From assembly GCF_030160455.1 (NCBI RefSeq), contig NZ_BSOJ01000006.1:186001-250000 (forward strand): DNA of 64,000 nucleotides. Reading direction: 5' to 3'. The position numbers were made by a program, and so were the translations under genes. A model generated the notes under the pieces. That model ran no database searches. It was given only the letters and a program-made list of their open reading frames with translations, and had not been told where the DNA came from. Positions 36,504 through 46,300 of this stretch are shown piece by piece. The stretch is from Limnobacter litoralis. GTDB lineage: Bacteria > Pseudomonadota > Gammaproteobacteria > Burkholderiales > Burkholderiaceae_B. Position 1 is the stretch's first letter. Every line of letters starts with the position of its first letter.

Positions 36504-37633
36504 TGGAAGACTTCTTCAACTCCGTGGAGCGGTTCGTCAAAGAACAAATTACCCCCCACATCAATGATTGGGATGAGGCGGGTGAATTTCCCAAGTCGCT
36601 GTACCGCACTGCCGGAGAGCTTGGCCTGCTTGGCTTGGGCTATCCGGAAGAATTGGGGGGCTTTGAGTGTTCGCTGGCAGATCGACTGAAACTGAGCAAC
36701 TTGATTTGCAAGGCCGGCTCGGGTGGTTTGCTGGCGGGGCTTTTTTCTCACAACATTGGCCTGCCCCCTTTGATCAACCATGGCAGTGAGGCCTTGGTGC
36801 AGTCCATCGCGCCTGCTGTGTTGCGGGGCGAGTTGATCAGTGCCCTTGCGATCACCGAGCCGACCGGTGGCTCGGATGTGGCCAACCTGAAAACCCGCGC
36901 CGACCTGGTGCAGGTGGAGGGCCAGCCCCATTACCGCATCAATGGCGAAAAGGTGTTTATCACCAGTGGCGTGCGGGCAGATTGGCTGACCGTGGCCGTT
37001 CGCACGGGCGAGCCGGGTGCCAAAGGCATTTCGGTCATCATGGTACCGGGCAACAGCAAAGGCCTTACGCGCACCCCATTGAAGAAAATGGGTTGGTGGA
37101 TGTCTGACACGGCTGCCCTGCATTTTCAGGATGTGCTGGTGCCAGCCAGCAACCTGGTGGGTGTTGAAAACAAGGGCTTTCGCATTGTGATGGAAAACTT
37201 CAACACCGAACGGCTGATGTTGAGTGGCGCCAGCGTCGGCTTTGCCCGTGTCTGTTTTGAAGAGGCACTGGATTGGGCCCAGAACCGTCAGACTTTTGGC
37301 AAACGCCTGATGGATCATCAGGTCATCGCACACAAACTGGCCGACATGCGCATGCGAATTCGCGCGACCGAGGCCTGGTTTGACGACACGCTGGCCCGGA
37401 TTGATCGGGGTGACATCTCTGACCAATTGATCGCTGACATCTGTCTGCTTAAAAACATGGCAACCCAAACCATGCAGCATTGCGCCGGTGAAGCGGTGCA
37501 GATTCTAGGCGGGATGGGCTTTATGCGCGGTACCAAGTCGGAACGGATTTACCGCGAAACCAAAGTCATGAGCATTGGGGGTGGCGCAGAGGAAATCATG
37601 AAAGAACTCGCGATTCGCCAATTGAAGTGGTAG
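36500..37633 (+). CDS. Second acyl-CoA dehydrogenase of the atu-type operon
   Basis: A 377-residue flavin dehydrogenase only distantly like the one at 33329. It has ALAITEPTGGSDVANLKTRA, GEKVFITSGVRADWL, NRQTFGKRLMDHQ, QILGGMGFMRGTKSERIYRE and GGGAEEIMKEL. The Arg-Gln-Phe-Gly segment and the late Gly-Gly-Met-Gly loop fit the isovaleryl/short-branched clade. It occupies the place where Pseudomonas has the hydratase AtuE and later genes, and no enoyl-CoA hydratase is present. It may oxidise a shortened branched acyl-CoA later in the same pathway. Translation is coupled to the alpha subunit by ATGA. Confidence 0.85.
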   Translation: MMEDFFNSVERFVKEQITPHINDWDEAGEFPKSLYRTAGELGLLGLGYPEELGGFECSLADRLKLSNLICKAGSGGLLAGLFSHNIGLPPLINHGSEALVQSIAPAVLRGELISALAITEPTGGSDVANLKTRADLVQVEGQPHYRINGEKVFITSGVRADWLTVAVRTGEPGAKGISVIMVPGNSKGLTRTPLKKMGWWMSDTAALHFQDVLVPASNLVGVENKGFRIVMENFNTERLMLSGASVGFARVCFEEALDWAQNRQTFGKRLMDHQVIAHKLADMRMRIRATEAWFDDTLARIDRGDISDQLIADICLLKNMATQTMQHCAGEAVQILGGMGFMRGTKSERIYRETKVMSIGGGAEEIMKELAIRQLKW

Positions 37634-37755
37634 GTTTGCTCTAATTTCCCCCTCAAAAGAGTTACAATCCATCACTCAAAATGGTGATCCCCTACAAAAA
37701 AAGAGCAGGTAGGGCTTGCGTCAAGAAAATGGTTTGAAAAGACCAGCAGAAAAGT

Positions 37756-37799
37756 GCCTACATTTATTGTTAACAATAGTTAAATAAAGGCTTTTTTTT
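37756..37799 (+). terminator. Probable terminator of the atu-type operon with an AT-rich stem
   Basis: An imperfect hairpin. Outer stem is GCCT/AGGC (37756-37759 with 37788-37791) around the perfect palindrome TATTGTTAACAATA (37765-37778), followed by eight T. It lies 122 bases after the last operon gene. The inner palindrome could instead be an operator of the following gene. Confidence 0.5.
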
Positions 37800-37889
37800 G
37801 CATCCAAAGCGCTAGCGTTGTCGGTAAAACTCTCACAAGGGCAAATTGCCAACTTTTGAAAATCACACACCATTGTCGGAGAATGCACT

Positions 37890-39791
37890 GTGGCTAATAT
37901 TACTGGAACAATCAAAAGCGTATTGGGCGAGGTCACAGTGACCCACGCCAACGGAGAAAAAGCAGTACTGAAAGAAGGCGACAAAATTCTGCCCGGAGAC
38001 ACGGTTCACACCGGGGCAGACGGCTCAGCCTACATCGAATTCCCTGCCACAAATGGCAAGTCCGCCACAGAAGGCATTCTCCAGCCCAACTCGACAGCCA
38101 CTTTGGCCGATGGTGCACAGGGTGGCCAGTTCAACGTGGCCGAAGGCAATTTTGAGGTGACTCAACAGGGCGACAATCCAGCAGTGGCAGTGGCCAGTGG
38201 CGGCATGTTTGGCCTGTTCGGCGCTGCAGCACTGGCCGGTGGCGGCGCAGCCGGCCCATTGGGTGCGTTGGCCGGCGCGGCATTCGTACTGTCCGGAAGC
38301 AATGGCTCCAGTGGTGGCAGCTCCACCAACTCTTCAACCAGCGGTTCGTCTGCGACTCCGGGCGTTGTGAGCTCGCTCGCTGACACAACAGGTGCCACGT
38401 CGCCCACCGTGAATCAAACCTACAGTGCGTTGGCCCCTGTAAACGCGGTAACAAATCAGCCTTTGACCGCATTAAATCCCATTGCAAGCAGTCTCGACCC
38501 CGTGTTGGCTCAAACCGCACCCGTGACCTCTGCACTTGATCCCGTCACCCAGCCTGTCAACGACAACCTGACCGCCACACTGAACGGTCTGGCCCCAGTG
38601 ACCAATTCTCTGGATTCTGGCCTGACACCAGTAACCACTGCGGTTGACAATGCGCTTCAGCCCGTGCTTGATCCGCTGATCGGTACTTCAAGCACAGCCA
38701 TGGTGGCCGCCGGTTTGCCCGACCTGCCGGTCAATCTGTCTGTGATTGCTCAAAACGTGGCCTCAGGCCTCGACATGGTCAGCCCGCAACTGGCCTCTGG
38801 CGTCAATCAGGCGGTTACCGCACTGGATCCAGTGCTAAGCCAGTTGCATGCTGGTTTGGTACAGGGTTCCGAGGCACTGGCACCCGTTTTGGACCCCGTC
38901 ATGCAAGCACTGGCCACCGGCGAATCCATGCTGCCACAGGCAAGCCAGCCCTTGGCGGCAGGCCTTGATCAGGTGTTCACGGCTCTGCATCCTGTGACCG
39001 ATCCTTTGATTGCTGCTTTGGACGGCGGTTTGCCTTCTGGCCTGCCCACGGGTGGTCTGCCCGCTACTGGCACCCCTCTGGACGGTGTTTTGGCCCAGGT
39101 TACTGATGCACTGGGCGGTGGTCTGCCATCCGGACTGCCCACCGACGGTCTGCCTTCCACTGGCACACCGCTGGATGGCGTGCTGTCACAAGTCACTGGC
39201 GCGCTCGGTGGTGGTCTGCCTTCAGGTCTTCCATCCGGCTTGCCCGACTTCGGCTCTATCCCTAGCACTGGCACACCGCTGGATGGTGTGTTGTCGCAAG
39301 TGACTGGCGCGCTCGGTGGTGGTCTGCCTTCAGGTCTTCCATCTGGTCTGCCCGATTTTGGTCATCTTCCTACCACCGGCACACCGTTGGATGGTGTACT
39401 GGCCACGGTTTCCAGCTCGCTGGGTGGGGGCTTGTCAGGCGGTTTGCCGTCTGGTTTGCCCGACTTTGGTCACCTGCCAACCACTGGTACGCCACTGGAT
39501 GCGGTTCTGCAACCCGTTGGCGATCTGTTGACGGGTTCAGTCGGCGGCTCAGCACCAACCTTCCCGCTGGATCCCGTTATCAACACGGTGACCAATCTGG
39601 CCGCAGGTGGCTTGCCAACGGATCCATCGGCGCTGGGCTCCTTGCCTTTGTCCAACCTGCCTAGCTTGACTCCTGTGGCTGATCAATTGCTGTCAGCAGT
39701 GAATTCGGCCCATCTGCCGATTTCCAGCAGTGCGTTGTCGCCTGTTACAGACGTATTGCTGCACCCACCCACAGGTGGTCTGCCAGTGTAA
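37890..39791 (+). CDS. Repeat-rich surface protein with LapA-like N-terminal retention module
   Basis: A 633-residue protein. Residues 1-90 (ITGTIKSVLGEVTVTHANGE, LKEGDKILPGDTVHTG, AYIEFPA) resemble the retention module at the N-terminus of LapA/LapA-like RTX adhesins that holds them in the outer membrane. A Gly/Ala hydrophobic hinge follows (about 102-132) with di-Ala pairs, then a Ser-rich patch. The remainder is made of degenerate ALDPVL / PVT motifs and five tandem copies of a Gly-Leu-Pro repeat. No C-terminal RTX or secretion signal is evident, and no type I exporter is next to it. GTG start at 37890 with GGAG eight bases upstream. It is probably a surface or matrix protein; the exact role is unknown. 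Confidence 0.65.
   Translation: MANITGTIKSVLGEVTVTHANGEKAVLKEGDKILPGDTVHTGADGSAYIEFPATNGKSATEGILQPNSTATLADGAQGGQFNVAEGNFEVTQQGDNPAVAVASGGMFGLFGAAALAGGGAAGPLGALAGAAFVLSGSNGSSGGSSTNSSTSGSSATPGVVSSLADTTGATSPTVNQTYSALAPVNAVTNQPLTALNPIASSLDPVLAQTAPVTSALDPVTQPVNDNLTATLNGLAPVTNSLDSGLTPVTTAVDNALQPVLDPLIGTSSTAMVAAGLPDLPVNLSVIAQNVASGLDMVSPQLASGVNQAVTALDPVLSQLHAGLVQGSEALAPVLDPVMQALATGESMLPQASQPLAAGLDQVFTALHPVTDPLIAALDGGLPSGLPTGGLPATGTPLDGVLAQVTDALGGGLPSGLPTDGLPSTGTPLDGVLSQVTGALGGGLPSGLPSGLPDFGSIPSTGTPLDGVLSQVTGALGGGLPSGLPSGLPDFGHLPTTGTPLDGVLATVSSSLGGGLSGGLPSGLPDFGHLPTTGTPLDAVLQPVGDLLTGSVGGSAPTFPLDPVINTVTNLAAGGLPTDPSALGSLPLSNLPSLTPVADQLLSAVNSAHLPISSSALSPVTDVLLHPPTGGLPV
39024..39536 (+). repeat. Five in-frame tandem repeats (93, 93, 108, 108, 111 bases)
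   Basis: Units begin at 39024, 39117, 39210, 39318 and 39426. Each encodes GGLPSGLP, a variable GLPDFG-like part, TGTPLDGVL and then a QVTGALG-like tail of 31-37 residues. The third and fourth copies are nearly identical and five residues longer than the first two, consistent with recent slippage or recombination. The first two copies lack GLPDFG. Confidence 0.9.
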
Positions 39792-39831
39792 GTTTATTTT
39801 TGTTCAGGGGCCTCCGACCCCTTGGGCGAAA

Positions 39832-39857
39832 AAAAGGCACCCTTCGGGGTGCCTTTT
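39832..39857. terminator. Bidirectional terminator between convergent genes
   Basis: Stem AAAAGGCACCC/GGGTGCCTTTT with a TTCG tetraloop (39843-39846) and A/T runs on both sides. It serves the repeat protein on the plus strand and the peptidase gene on the minus strand. Confidence 0.88.
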
Positions 39858-39885
39858 CTGTTTTCTGTGGCTGTTATTCAAACCC

Positions 39886-40509
39886 TCAGGGGTTGCTTGC
39901 CACCGCCACCGTGGTTTTTCTGGCTGCCAGCTGACTGGCAAATACGCTGTTTTCCTCGCTCAAAAAGGCGGAACTGTCGTGTTCCGGGTCGCGGTCTGCA
40001 AATTCCTGGCGAATGTCTTTCAACCGGTCAAACACAGCCTGATAGTGCTCCGGGTCTTGCTGCTTCAAAAAAGCCAGGCCCACCAAGTCTCCATAGGTTT
40101 CCTCAAATTGCACGTTGTTTTTGAACCGAACGCCCAGAAACCGTTCAAGCGATTCCCGCTTGGCCACGCGTTGGCCTGGTTCTGCCAATAGGCAATGGGT
40201 CAGCTCATGCCCGGTCGAAAAGGTGGCAAACGCCTGTTGAAGACTTGAATCTGCGCCATCGAGCATGTGTGACCACACACGCCTTGAATCGCCGTTGTCA
40301 TTGATGTAGACCACACAAGACGCGCTGGCACCACTGGTCAGAAACGGGCTCGGATTTTTGAAAGAGGCGTTGCGCACATACACCCGTTGCGGGTCCAGTG
40401 AAAAATCCTGTGCGTAGATGGCCAGTTCATGCTGGACCGAGGCCACTTGTGGAAGGTCTGCCTGTGGCGCAAACAAGCTTGCCAATCCAAATATCAAACC
40501 GCTGACCAT
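39886..40509 (-). CDS. Exported HExxH zinc metallopeptidase-like protein
   Basis: A 207-residue protein. The N-terminus MVSGLIFGLASLFAPQA looks like a signal peptide, so it is probably periplasmic or secreted. The active-site helix STGHELTHCLLAEP gives the HExxH motif. Downstream FEETYGDLVGLAFLK offers a Glu or Asp as third zinc ligand, as in gluzincins. I do not recognise a named family. ATG at 40509 has AGGAG seven bases upstream; a longer frame from 40551 is less likely. It converges with the repeat-rich surface protein. A role in processing it is possible but not shown. Confidence 0.65.
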   Translation of the reverse strand: MVSGLIFGLASLFAPQADLPQVASVQHELAIYAQDFSLDPQRVYVRNASFKNPSPFLTSGASASCVVYINDNGDSRRVWSHMLDGADSSLQQAFATFSTGHELTHCLLAEPGQRVAKRESLERFLGVRFKNNVQFEETYGDLVGLAFLKQQDPEHYQAVFDRLKDIRQEFADRDPEHDSSAFLSEENSVFASQLAARKTTVAVASNP

Positions 40510-40665
40510 GATGTGTCTCCTGACTGTGCTTGTCAGGTTTGACGGTCGCAAGGCCCGCTTTATCGATGGCCTGAATAGGGGTGCAACTTGTCGGGGGTAC
40601 CCGTTTGGTCATGGGGCTTTCATGTCAGAATACCGGCAACACACACATGCAAGGAGTAGGGGCGT

Positions 40666-41349
40666 ATGCTGGGCAAAGTGGCCATCGTGACCGGTGCGGC
40701 GGGTTATCTGGGGCAGGCTGTGTCGAATTATCTCGGCAAGGCGGGTTATCGCTTGTTGCTGGTGGACTTGAATCAGCCGCCCTGGGAAGGTGAAAGCGAC
40801 GCCGTGTCCATTGGCAATGTGGATCTGACCCAACCCGACCATGCGCAGGAGGTGATCAATCAGGCGCTGGAATATTTCGGCCGTGTGGACGCCGTGGTCA
40901 ACCTTGCCGGCGGTTTTTCATGGGAATTGCAAAACGGGGGTTCGCTGGAGGTGTGGGACACCCTGTACGCCAGCAATGTGCAAACTGCGGTGAACATGAC
41001 CCAGGCGGTGTTGCCAATGTTTCAGGATCAACAGGCTGGAGTCATCGTCAACGTCGGGGCTTCCGCGGCAGGCAAGGCACTGGAGGGCATGGGCGCTTAC
41101 GCCGCGGCAAAGTCGTCCGTACTTCGCCTGACAGAAGCCACTGCACAAGAAAACAAGGCCTTTGGAATTCGCGTGAATGCGGTTTTACCCAGCGTGCTGG
41201 ACACCCCCACCAACCGTGATGCCATGCCCGATGCCAATCACAGCGATTGGGTAACACCCGATTCTTTGGCAGGCATCATTGAATTCTTGATGTCCGACGC
41301 GGCAAGAGACATTACGGGTGCTGGTTTGCCTGTGACGGGCCGGGTGTGA
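40666..41349 (+). CDS. Short-chain dehydrogenase/reductase
   Basis: A 227-residue classical SDR. The cofactor loop is VAIVTGAAGYLGQAV, the structural motif NLAGG, the active site Ser with Tyr and Lys in MGAYAAAKSSVL, and RVNAVLPSVLDTP. NAD preference may be indicated by the Asp in LLVDLNQ after strand 2. Substrate unknown. It begins with ATG at 40666 after an AAGGAG site. It ends four bases before the end of the minus-strand TetR gene. Confidence 0.88.
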   Translation: MLGKVAIVTGAAGYLGQAVSNYLGKAGYRLLLVDLNQPPWEGESDAVSIGNVDLTQPDHAQEVINQALEYFGRVDAVVNLAGGFSWELQNGGSLEVWDTLYASNVQTAVNMTQAVLPMFQDQQAGVIVNVGASAAGKALEGMGAYAAAKSSVLRLTEATAQENKAFGIRVNAVLPSVLDTPTNRDAMPDANHSDWVTPDSLAGIIEFLMSDAARDITGAGLPVTGRV

Positions 41350-41352
41350 ACC

Positions 41353-41973
41353 TCAGGGCTGCGAAGTCAGCCCAGCCAGAAAAGCGTCAATGGTGAAACG
41401 GGCCTGCGCCTGTAAATCAAAGGCCGCAGGTTCAAGTACCCAATTGGCAATCAATCCATCTAGAATGGCATGCAGGCCGATTGCGGCCTCGTGTGGTTTC
41501 ACATGGCTTTTCAGCAAATTTCGGCTCAGGGCAACCTGAAAGTCCGACTCCACTTTGCCGATGCATTCATTGCGGCCGTGCAGGTGTCTGTCCCGCATGG
41601 GCAGCATGTCGTCGACCAGTTCCATCTTGTGCATCACGATTTCGAAAACCCGTCTCGCCCGCTCTTCATTCACCATCATGTCGGCCACTTGAAGGGCCGT
41701 GTTTCGAATGCGGTCCAATGGATTTGCTTCGGTCGCCTGGGCGGATTCCTGGGCAAATTCTTCCATGGGCAAAAACACCCGCTGCATCATGGCTTCAAAC
41801 AGATCCGCCTTGTTTTTAAAGTGCCAATAGATGGCCCCACGGGTCAAGCCCGCCGACCTGGCAATCTCATTCAAGGATGTTCTGGAAACCCCTCTTTCTG
41901 AAAACACCGCCTCTGCGGTGTCCAGTATCAGGTTTCGGGTTTCCAGTGCTTCTTCTCGCGTCTTTCGTGCCAC
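41353..41973 (-). CDS. TetR family repressor of the RND efflux operon (AcrR/TtgR-like)
   Basis: A 206-residue regulator. The DNA-binding part TSLNEIARSAGLTRGAIYWHFKNK is nearly identical in pattern to AcrR/TtgR/MexR-type repressors. The C-terminal ligand pocket region has the efflux-repressor text IAMH-like MHKMELVDDMLPMRDRH. It is divergent from the efflux operon, with two palindromes between them, one inside the efflux promoter. Drug or solvent ligands probably relieve repression. The assignment is strong by context. Confidence 0.87.
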   Translation of the reverse strand: MARKTREEALETRNLILDTAEAVFSERGVSRTSLNEIARSAGLTRGAIYWHFKNKADLFEAMMQRVFLPMEEFAQESAQATEANPLDRIRNTALQVADMMVNEERARRVFEIVMHKMELVDDMLPMRDRHLHGRNECIGKVESDFQVALSRNLLKSHVKPHEAAIGLHAILDGLIANWVLEPAAFDLQAQARFTIDAFLAGLTSQP

Positions 41974-42001
41974 GGTGTCATCAAGAATTCATTAAAACGG
42001 G

Positions 42002-42046
42002 TTTACATACATTGATGTATGTATGTATTATCTGACCAATCGGTCA
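42002..42046 (+). promoter_or_regulatory. Efflux operon promoter with two palindromic operators
   Basis: TTTACA (42002-42007), 18 bases, TATTAT (42026-42031) forms a promoter. The inverted repeat TACATACAT-TG-ATGTATGTA (42004-42023) lies between these hexamers. A second palindrome TGACC-N4-GGTCA (42033-42046) covers the expected transcription start. Both sites suit the divergent TetR protein. Confidence 0.65.
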
Positions 42047-42098
42047 ATAAATCAATCAGTCGCTTCAGCGACGGGCAACAAGACAACAGAGGTAAATC

Positions 42099-43334
42099 AT
42101 GCAAACGTCGGCATCCAGTTCCCAGTATTTGAACGGGTTTTCCAGAGTGACAGTACTTCCCGGTTTATTGATCGGTGCTGCATCCTTGTTAATGCTGGCG
42201 GGCTGCAACAGCAAGGCGGGTGCGCAGGCACCAGGCCAGGGTGCGCCGCAAGCGGTGCCCGTGCCGGTGGTGGAAGTGCAGCCCAAGCCTTTTGAGCTGA
42301 CTTTTGAATATCCGGCCCAGATTTCTGGTGTTCGTGAGGTGGAAATTCGCCCGCGTGTGTCTGGCATCATCGAGAAGCGACTGTTTGAAGAAGGTGGTCG
42401 GGTCAAGCAAGGTCAGTCCTTGTACAAACTCGACAATGCGCCATACGAAACTGCACTCGCCAAGGCCCTGGCTGATCAAAAAACAGCAGATGTACAGGCG
42501 GCGCAGGCCAAGCGCGATTTCAATCGAATTGAGCCTTTGATTGCCAGCAAAGCGGTTTCTCAGGCCGAATATGACAATGCAAAATCAGCCGTTGAACTGG
42601 CACAAGCCAATCAGGCGGTGGCCGCGTCCCGCGTGCGTGAGGCACGCTTGAACCTGGGTTATGCCCGTGTTGAATCACCCGTCAGTGGTTACGTCAGCCG
42701 TTCGCTGAAAACGGAAGGCAGCCTGGTGACTGGCCCCCAAGACTTGTTGACCACAGTGACTCAGGTGGACAAGGTTTATGCCAACTTCGGCATGCCGGAA
42801 GGCGACAACACCACCTTGCGCGAGGGGCTTGCCAACGGCAACATTCAGCTCGACAAGGGTGGCCTGAAAGTTGAAATCCTGAACTCCGAAGGCAAACCCA
42901 ATGGCATGCAGGCCCGTCTTGCGTTTCAGGATGTTCGCGTCAACACCTCCACAGGCACAGTGGATGCACGCGCTTTGTTTGACAACAAAAATGACGCACT
43001 TAGCCCGGGGCAGTTTGTGCGCGTGCGCGTCAGCGGTGCCGTTGAAAAAAACACCATTCTCTTGCCCCAGCGCGCCGTCATTGAAAGCCCCATGGGTGGA
43101 AAGATCGTCATGACAGTGGACAAGGACAGCAAGGTGGCGCCCCGTCCTGTGAAGGTTGCACAGTGGAGCGGTGACCAGTGGGTCATCACCAGCGGCCTGA
43201 ATGCCGGCGACAAGGTGATCACCGATGGCTACATCAAGACCCCACCGGGAACCCCCGTTGCACCGCAAATGCAGGCGGCCGGCAACGCAAACAAGCAGGC
43301 CGCACCCGCGGCTGCCCCTGCTGCCAAACAATAA
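42099..43334 (+). CDS. RND efflux periplasmic adaptor lipoprotein (AcrA/MexA-like)
   Basis: A 411-residue membrane-fusion protein. The lipobox LMLAGC (Cys near residue 31) marks a lipid-anchored periplasmic protein. Domains follow in the expected order: beta-barrel part, lipoyl half-motif (GVREVEIRPRVSGIIEKRLF), alpha hairpin with NRIEPLIASKAVSQAEYDNA, second lipoyl half (VESPVSGYVSRSLKTEGSLV) and a membrane-proximal domain. It is first of three genes forming a tripartite pump. Confidence 0.93.
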   Translation: MQTSASSSQYLNGFSRVTVLPGLLIGAASLLMLAGCNSKAGAQAPGQGAPQAVPVPVVEVQPKPFELTFEYPAQISGVREVEIRPRVSGIIEKRLFEEGGRVKQGQSLYKLDNAPYETALAKALADQKTADVQAAQAKRDFNRIEPLIASKAVSQAEYDNAKSAVELAQANQAVAASRVREARLNLGYARVESPVSGYVSRSLKTEGSLVTGPQDLLTTVTQVDKVYANFGMPEGDNTTLREGLANGNIQLDKGGLKVEILNSEGKPNGMQARLAFQDVRVNTSTGTVDARALFDNKNDALSPGQFVRVRVSGAVEKNTILLPQRAVIESPMGGKIVMTVDKDSKVAPRPVKVAQWSGDQWVITSGLNAGDKVITDGYIKTPPGTPVAPQMQAAGNANKQAAPAAAPAAKQ

Positions 43335-43346
43335 GGGGCACACAGC

Positions 43347-46300
43347 ATGTTTTCGAGATTTTTTATCGACAGGCCGGTGTTTGCGGCTGTTTTGTCCATT
43401 TTCATTGTGCTGGCGGGTCTGGCGTCCATGCGTGCCCTGCCGATTGCCCAATATCCTGAAATTGCACCGCCCGTGGTGCAAATTCGCGCAGCATACCCCG
43501 GCGCTTCTGCCGAGGTGATTGCCAAAACAGTGGCTGCCCCCATTGAAAACGCGGTCAACGGCGTGGAAAACATGATGTACATGAGTTCCACGTCCTCTTC
43601 CAGCGGTGCGCTGGAAATTGACGTCACCTTCGAGATCGGCACCGACGCAGATCAGGCCGCCCTGAACGTCAACAACCGGGTCAAACAGGTTGAAAACATT
43701 CTGCCCACTGAAGTGCGCAGGCAAGGGGTCACCGTTACAAAAGGCTCGTCTTCATTTTTGCAGGTGGTGGCGTTTTTCTCGCCCAGCGGCAAGTACGACG
43801 ACTTTTTCACGTCCAACTACGTGACACTGAACGTGCTGGATCGCTTGAAGCGCATTCCAGGCACCACCAACGTCCAGATTTTTGGCGCGAAAGACTACGC
43901 AATGCGCATCTGGATCAAGCCGGACCGCATGGCACAGCTGAAGTTGACGGCACAAGACATTGCCAATGCCATCAACGAGCAAAATGCACAGTTTGCCGCG
44001 GGCAAGGTGGGTGAAGCGCCCATCATGGACAACCAGCAACTGGTGTACACCATCACCACCCAAGGCCGCCTGAGCGACCCCGCGCAGTTTGAAAACATTC
44101 TGTTGCGTGTGAATCCGGACGGTTCCGCCTTGCGTCTGAAAGACGTGGCTCGGGTTGAACTGGGCTCCAAGGACTACAACTTCATTGGCCGAGTCAATGG
44201 CAAGCCAGCAACTCTGGTGGGTATTTTCCTGCAACCCGGTGCCAACGCCCTGGGTGTGGCCGACGAGGTCAACAAAACCTTGCATGAGCTGAAAGAGCAA
44301 TTTCCCGAGGGTCTGGACTACGCGGTGCCCTATGACACCACCCGTTTTGTGAAGGTCTCCATTCGCGAGGTGATCAAAACCCTGCTGGAAGCCATGGTGC
44401 TGGTGTTCATCGTCGTGTTTGTGTTTTTGCAAAACTGGCGCGCCACGCTGATTCCGACCCTGGCCGTGCCCGTGTCACTCATCGGTACGTTTGCCGGTCT
44501 GTACCTGCTGGGGTACTCGATCAACACGCTGACGCTGTTTGGCATGGTGCTGGCCATTGGTATCGTGGTGGACGACGCCATTGTGGTGCTTGAAAACGTG
44601 GAACGGATCATGCACGAAGACCACTTGCCGGCTCGGCGCGCAGCCATTCAGGCCATGCGTGAAGTGACCGGCCCAGTGGTGGCCATTGTGCTGGTGCTGA
44701 CCGCTGTGTTTGTGCCGATTGCGTTTTTGGGCGGATTGACCGGTGAGCTGTATCGCCAGTTTGCGATCACCATTGCCATCGCCGTGATCATTTCCGGCAT
44801 TGTGGCCTTGACGCTGACGCCAGCCCTGTGCGTGCTGATTCTTAAACACGAGCACAAATCCGACTCGCGCATCTTCCGGGCCTTCAACAACGGCTTTGGC
44901 CGTTTGACCCAGCGCTACGTCGGTGGCGTGCGGTTTCTGACGGCGCGCCCTTTGCTCGGCATCGTGCTGTTTGTGGTGATGCTGGGATTGACGGCAGGCC
45001 TGTGGAAAGCAATTCCCGGTTCGCTGGTGCCTGACGAAGACCAGGGCTACTACATCGCAGCGGTCTTCTTGCCCGATGGCGCCACCTTGCAACGCACTGA
45101 CAAGGTGGTCAGCGAAGTGGTCGACAAAATCAAGCAAGACCCCGCCAACGAGTTCTCTGTGGCGTTTACGGGTTTCGACTTCCTGGGGGGCAGCTACAAA
45201 AACAGCGCCGCCACCATGTTTGTGACTCAGAAACACTGGGACGAACGCACCAAGGACACCAAGCAACTGGTGGGCGAATTGTTCGGTCAGACGGCCAACA
45301 TCAAGGAAGGCTTGGTGCTGGCTTTCGCGCCCCCGCCCATTTTTGGTTTGGGGCAGGCCGGTGGCTTTGAGTTCTACATTCAGAACAAAAGCGACGCGTC
45401 TGTTCAGGAAATGGCCAAGGTGACGCAAGACTTCATGGCCGCGGCCAAGAAGGACCCTCGCCTCGGCATGGTGCAGACCCTCTGGCGGGCCAGCACGCCG
45501 CAGCTCTACGTGGACGTGGATCGCGAGCGTGCGGGTGCACTGGGTCTGAACCTGAACGATGTGTTCAACACCCTGAGCGCAAGCCTGGGCACCTATTACG
45601 TCAACGACTTTAACAAATATGGGCGCACCTGGCAGGTCTTGATGTCTGCTGACAAACAGTACCGAACCAACCCGGCCGACATCGGCAACATGTACGTGCG
45701 GTCCAACACCGGTGCAATGGTGCCGGTCAGTGCCTTTGCCAAGGTGGAGTATTCGGCGGGTCCGGAAACCCTGACGCGCTACAACAACCTGCCAGCGGTC
45801 AAGTTGCTGGGCAGTGGCGCGCCGGGTGTCAGCTCTGGCGAGGCAATCAAGGCCGTGGAAGACGTGGCTGCCAAGGTCTTGCCCAAAGGGTTCACCTATG
45901 AATTTTCAGGTGCATCCTTCCAGGAAAAGCGGGCCTCTGGCTCATCCAGCTTTGCACTGGTGTTGGGTGCCCTCATGGTGTTCCTGATTCTGGCCGCCCA
46001 GTATGAGCGCTGGACCTTGCCCTTGTCTGTGTTGCTGGCCATGCCGTTTGGCTTGTTCGGTGCCCTGTTGGCGGTCTGGCTGCGGGGTATGAGCAACGAC
46101 GTGTACTTCCAGATTGGTTTGGTCACTTTGCTGGGCTTGGCCGCCAAAAACGCCATTTTGATTGTGGAATATGCCGTTCTCAAACGCACGCAGGGCATGG
46201 GTGCACTGGAGGCCTCACTTGAGGCAGCCCGTCTGCGTTTCCGCCCCATTCTGATGACGTCGCTGGCCTTCATTCTGGGCGTGGTGCCATTGGCCTTCTC

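Noticed and set aside
37721-38002. A 93-codon minus-strand frame upstream of the repeat protein
   Set aside because: It lies across the promoter, terminator-like hairpin and the start of a clear plus-strand gene, with no domain or ribosome site.
38131-38535. CRISPR-like or repeat array in the low-complexity part of the surface protein gene
   Set aside because: The repeats are in-frame protein repeats without constant direct repeats and unique spacers.
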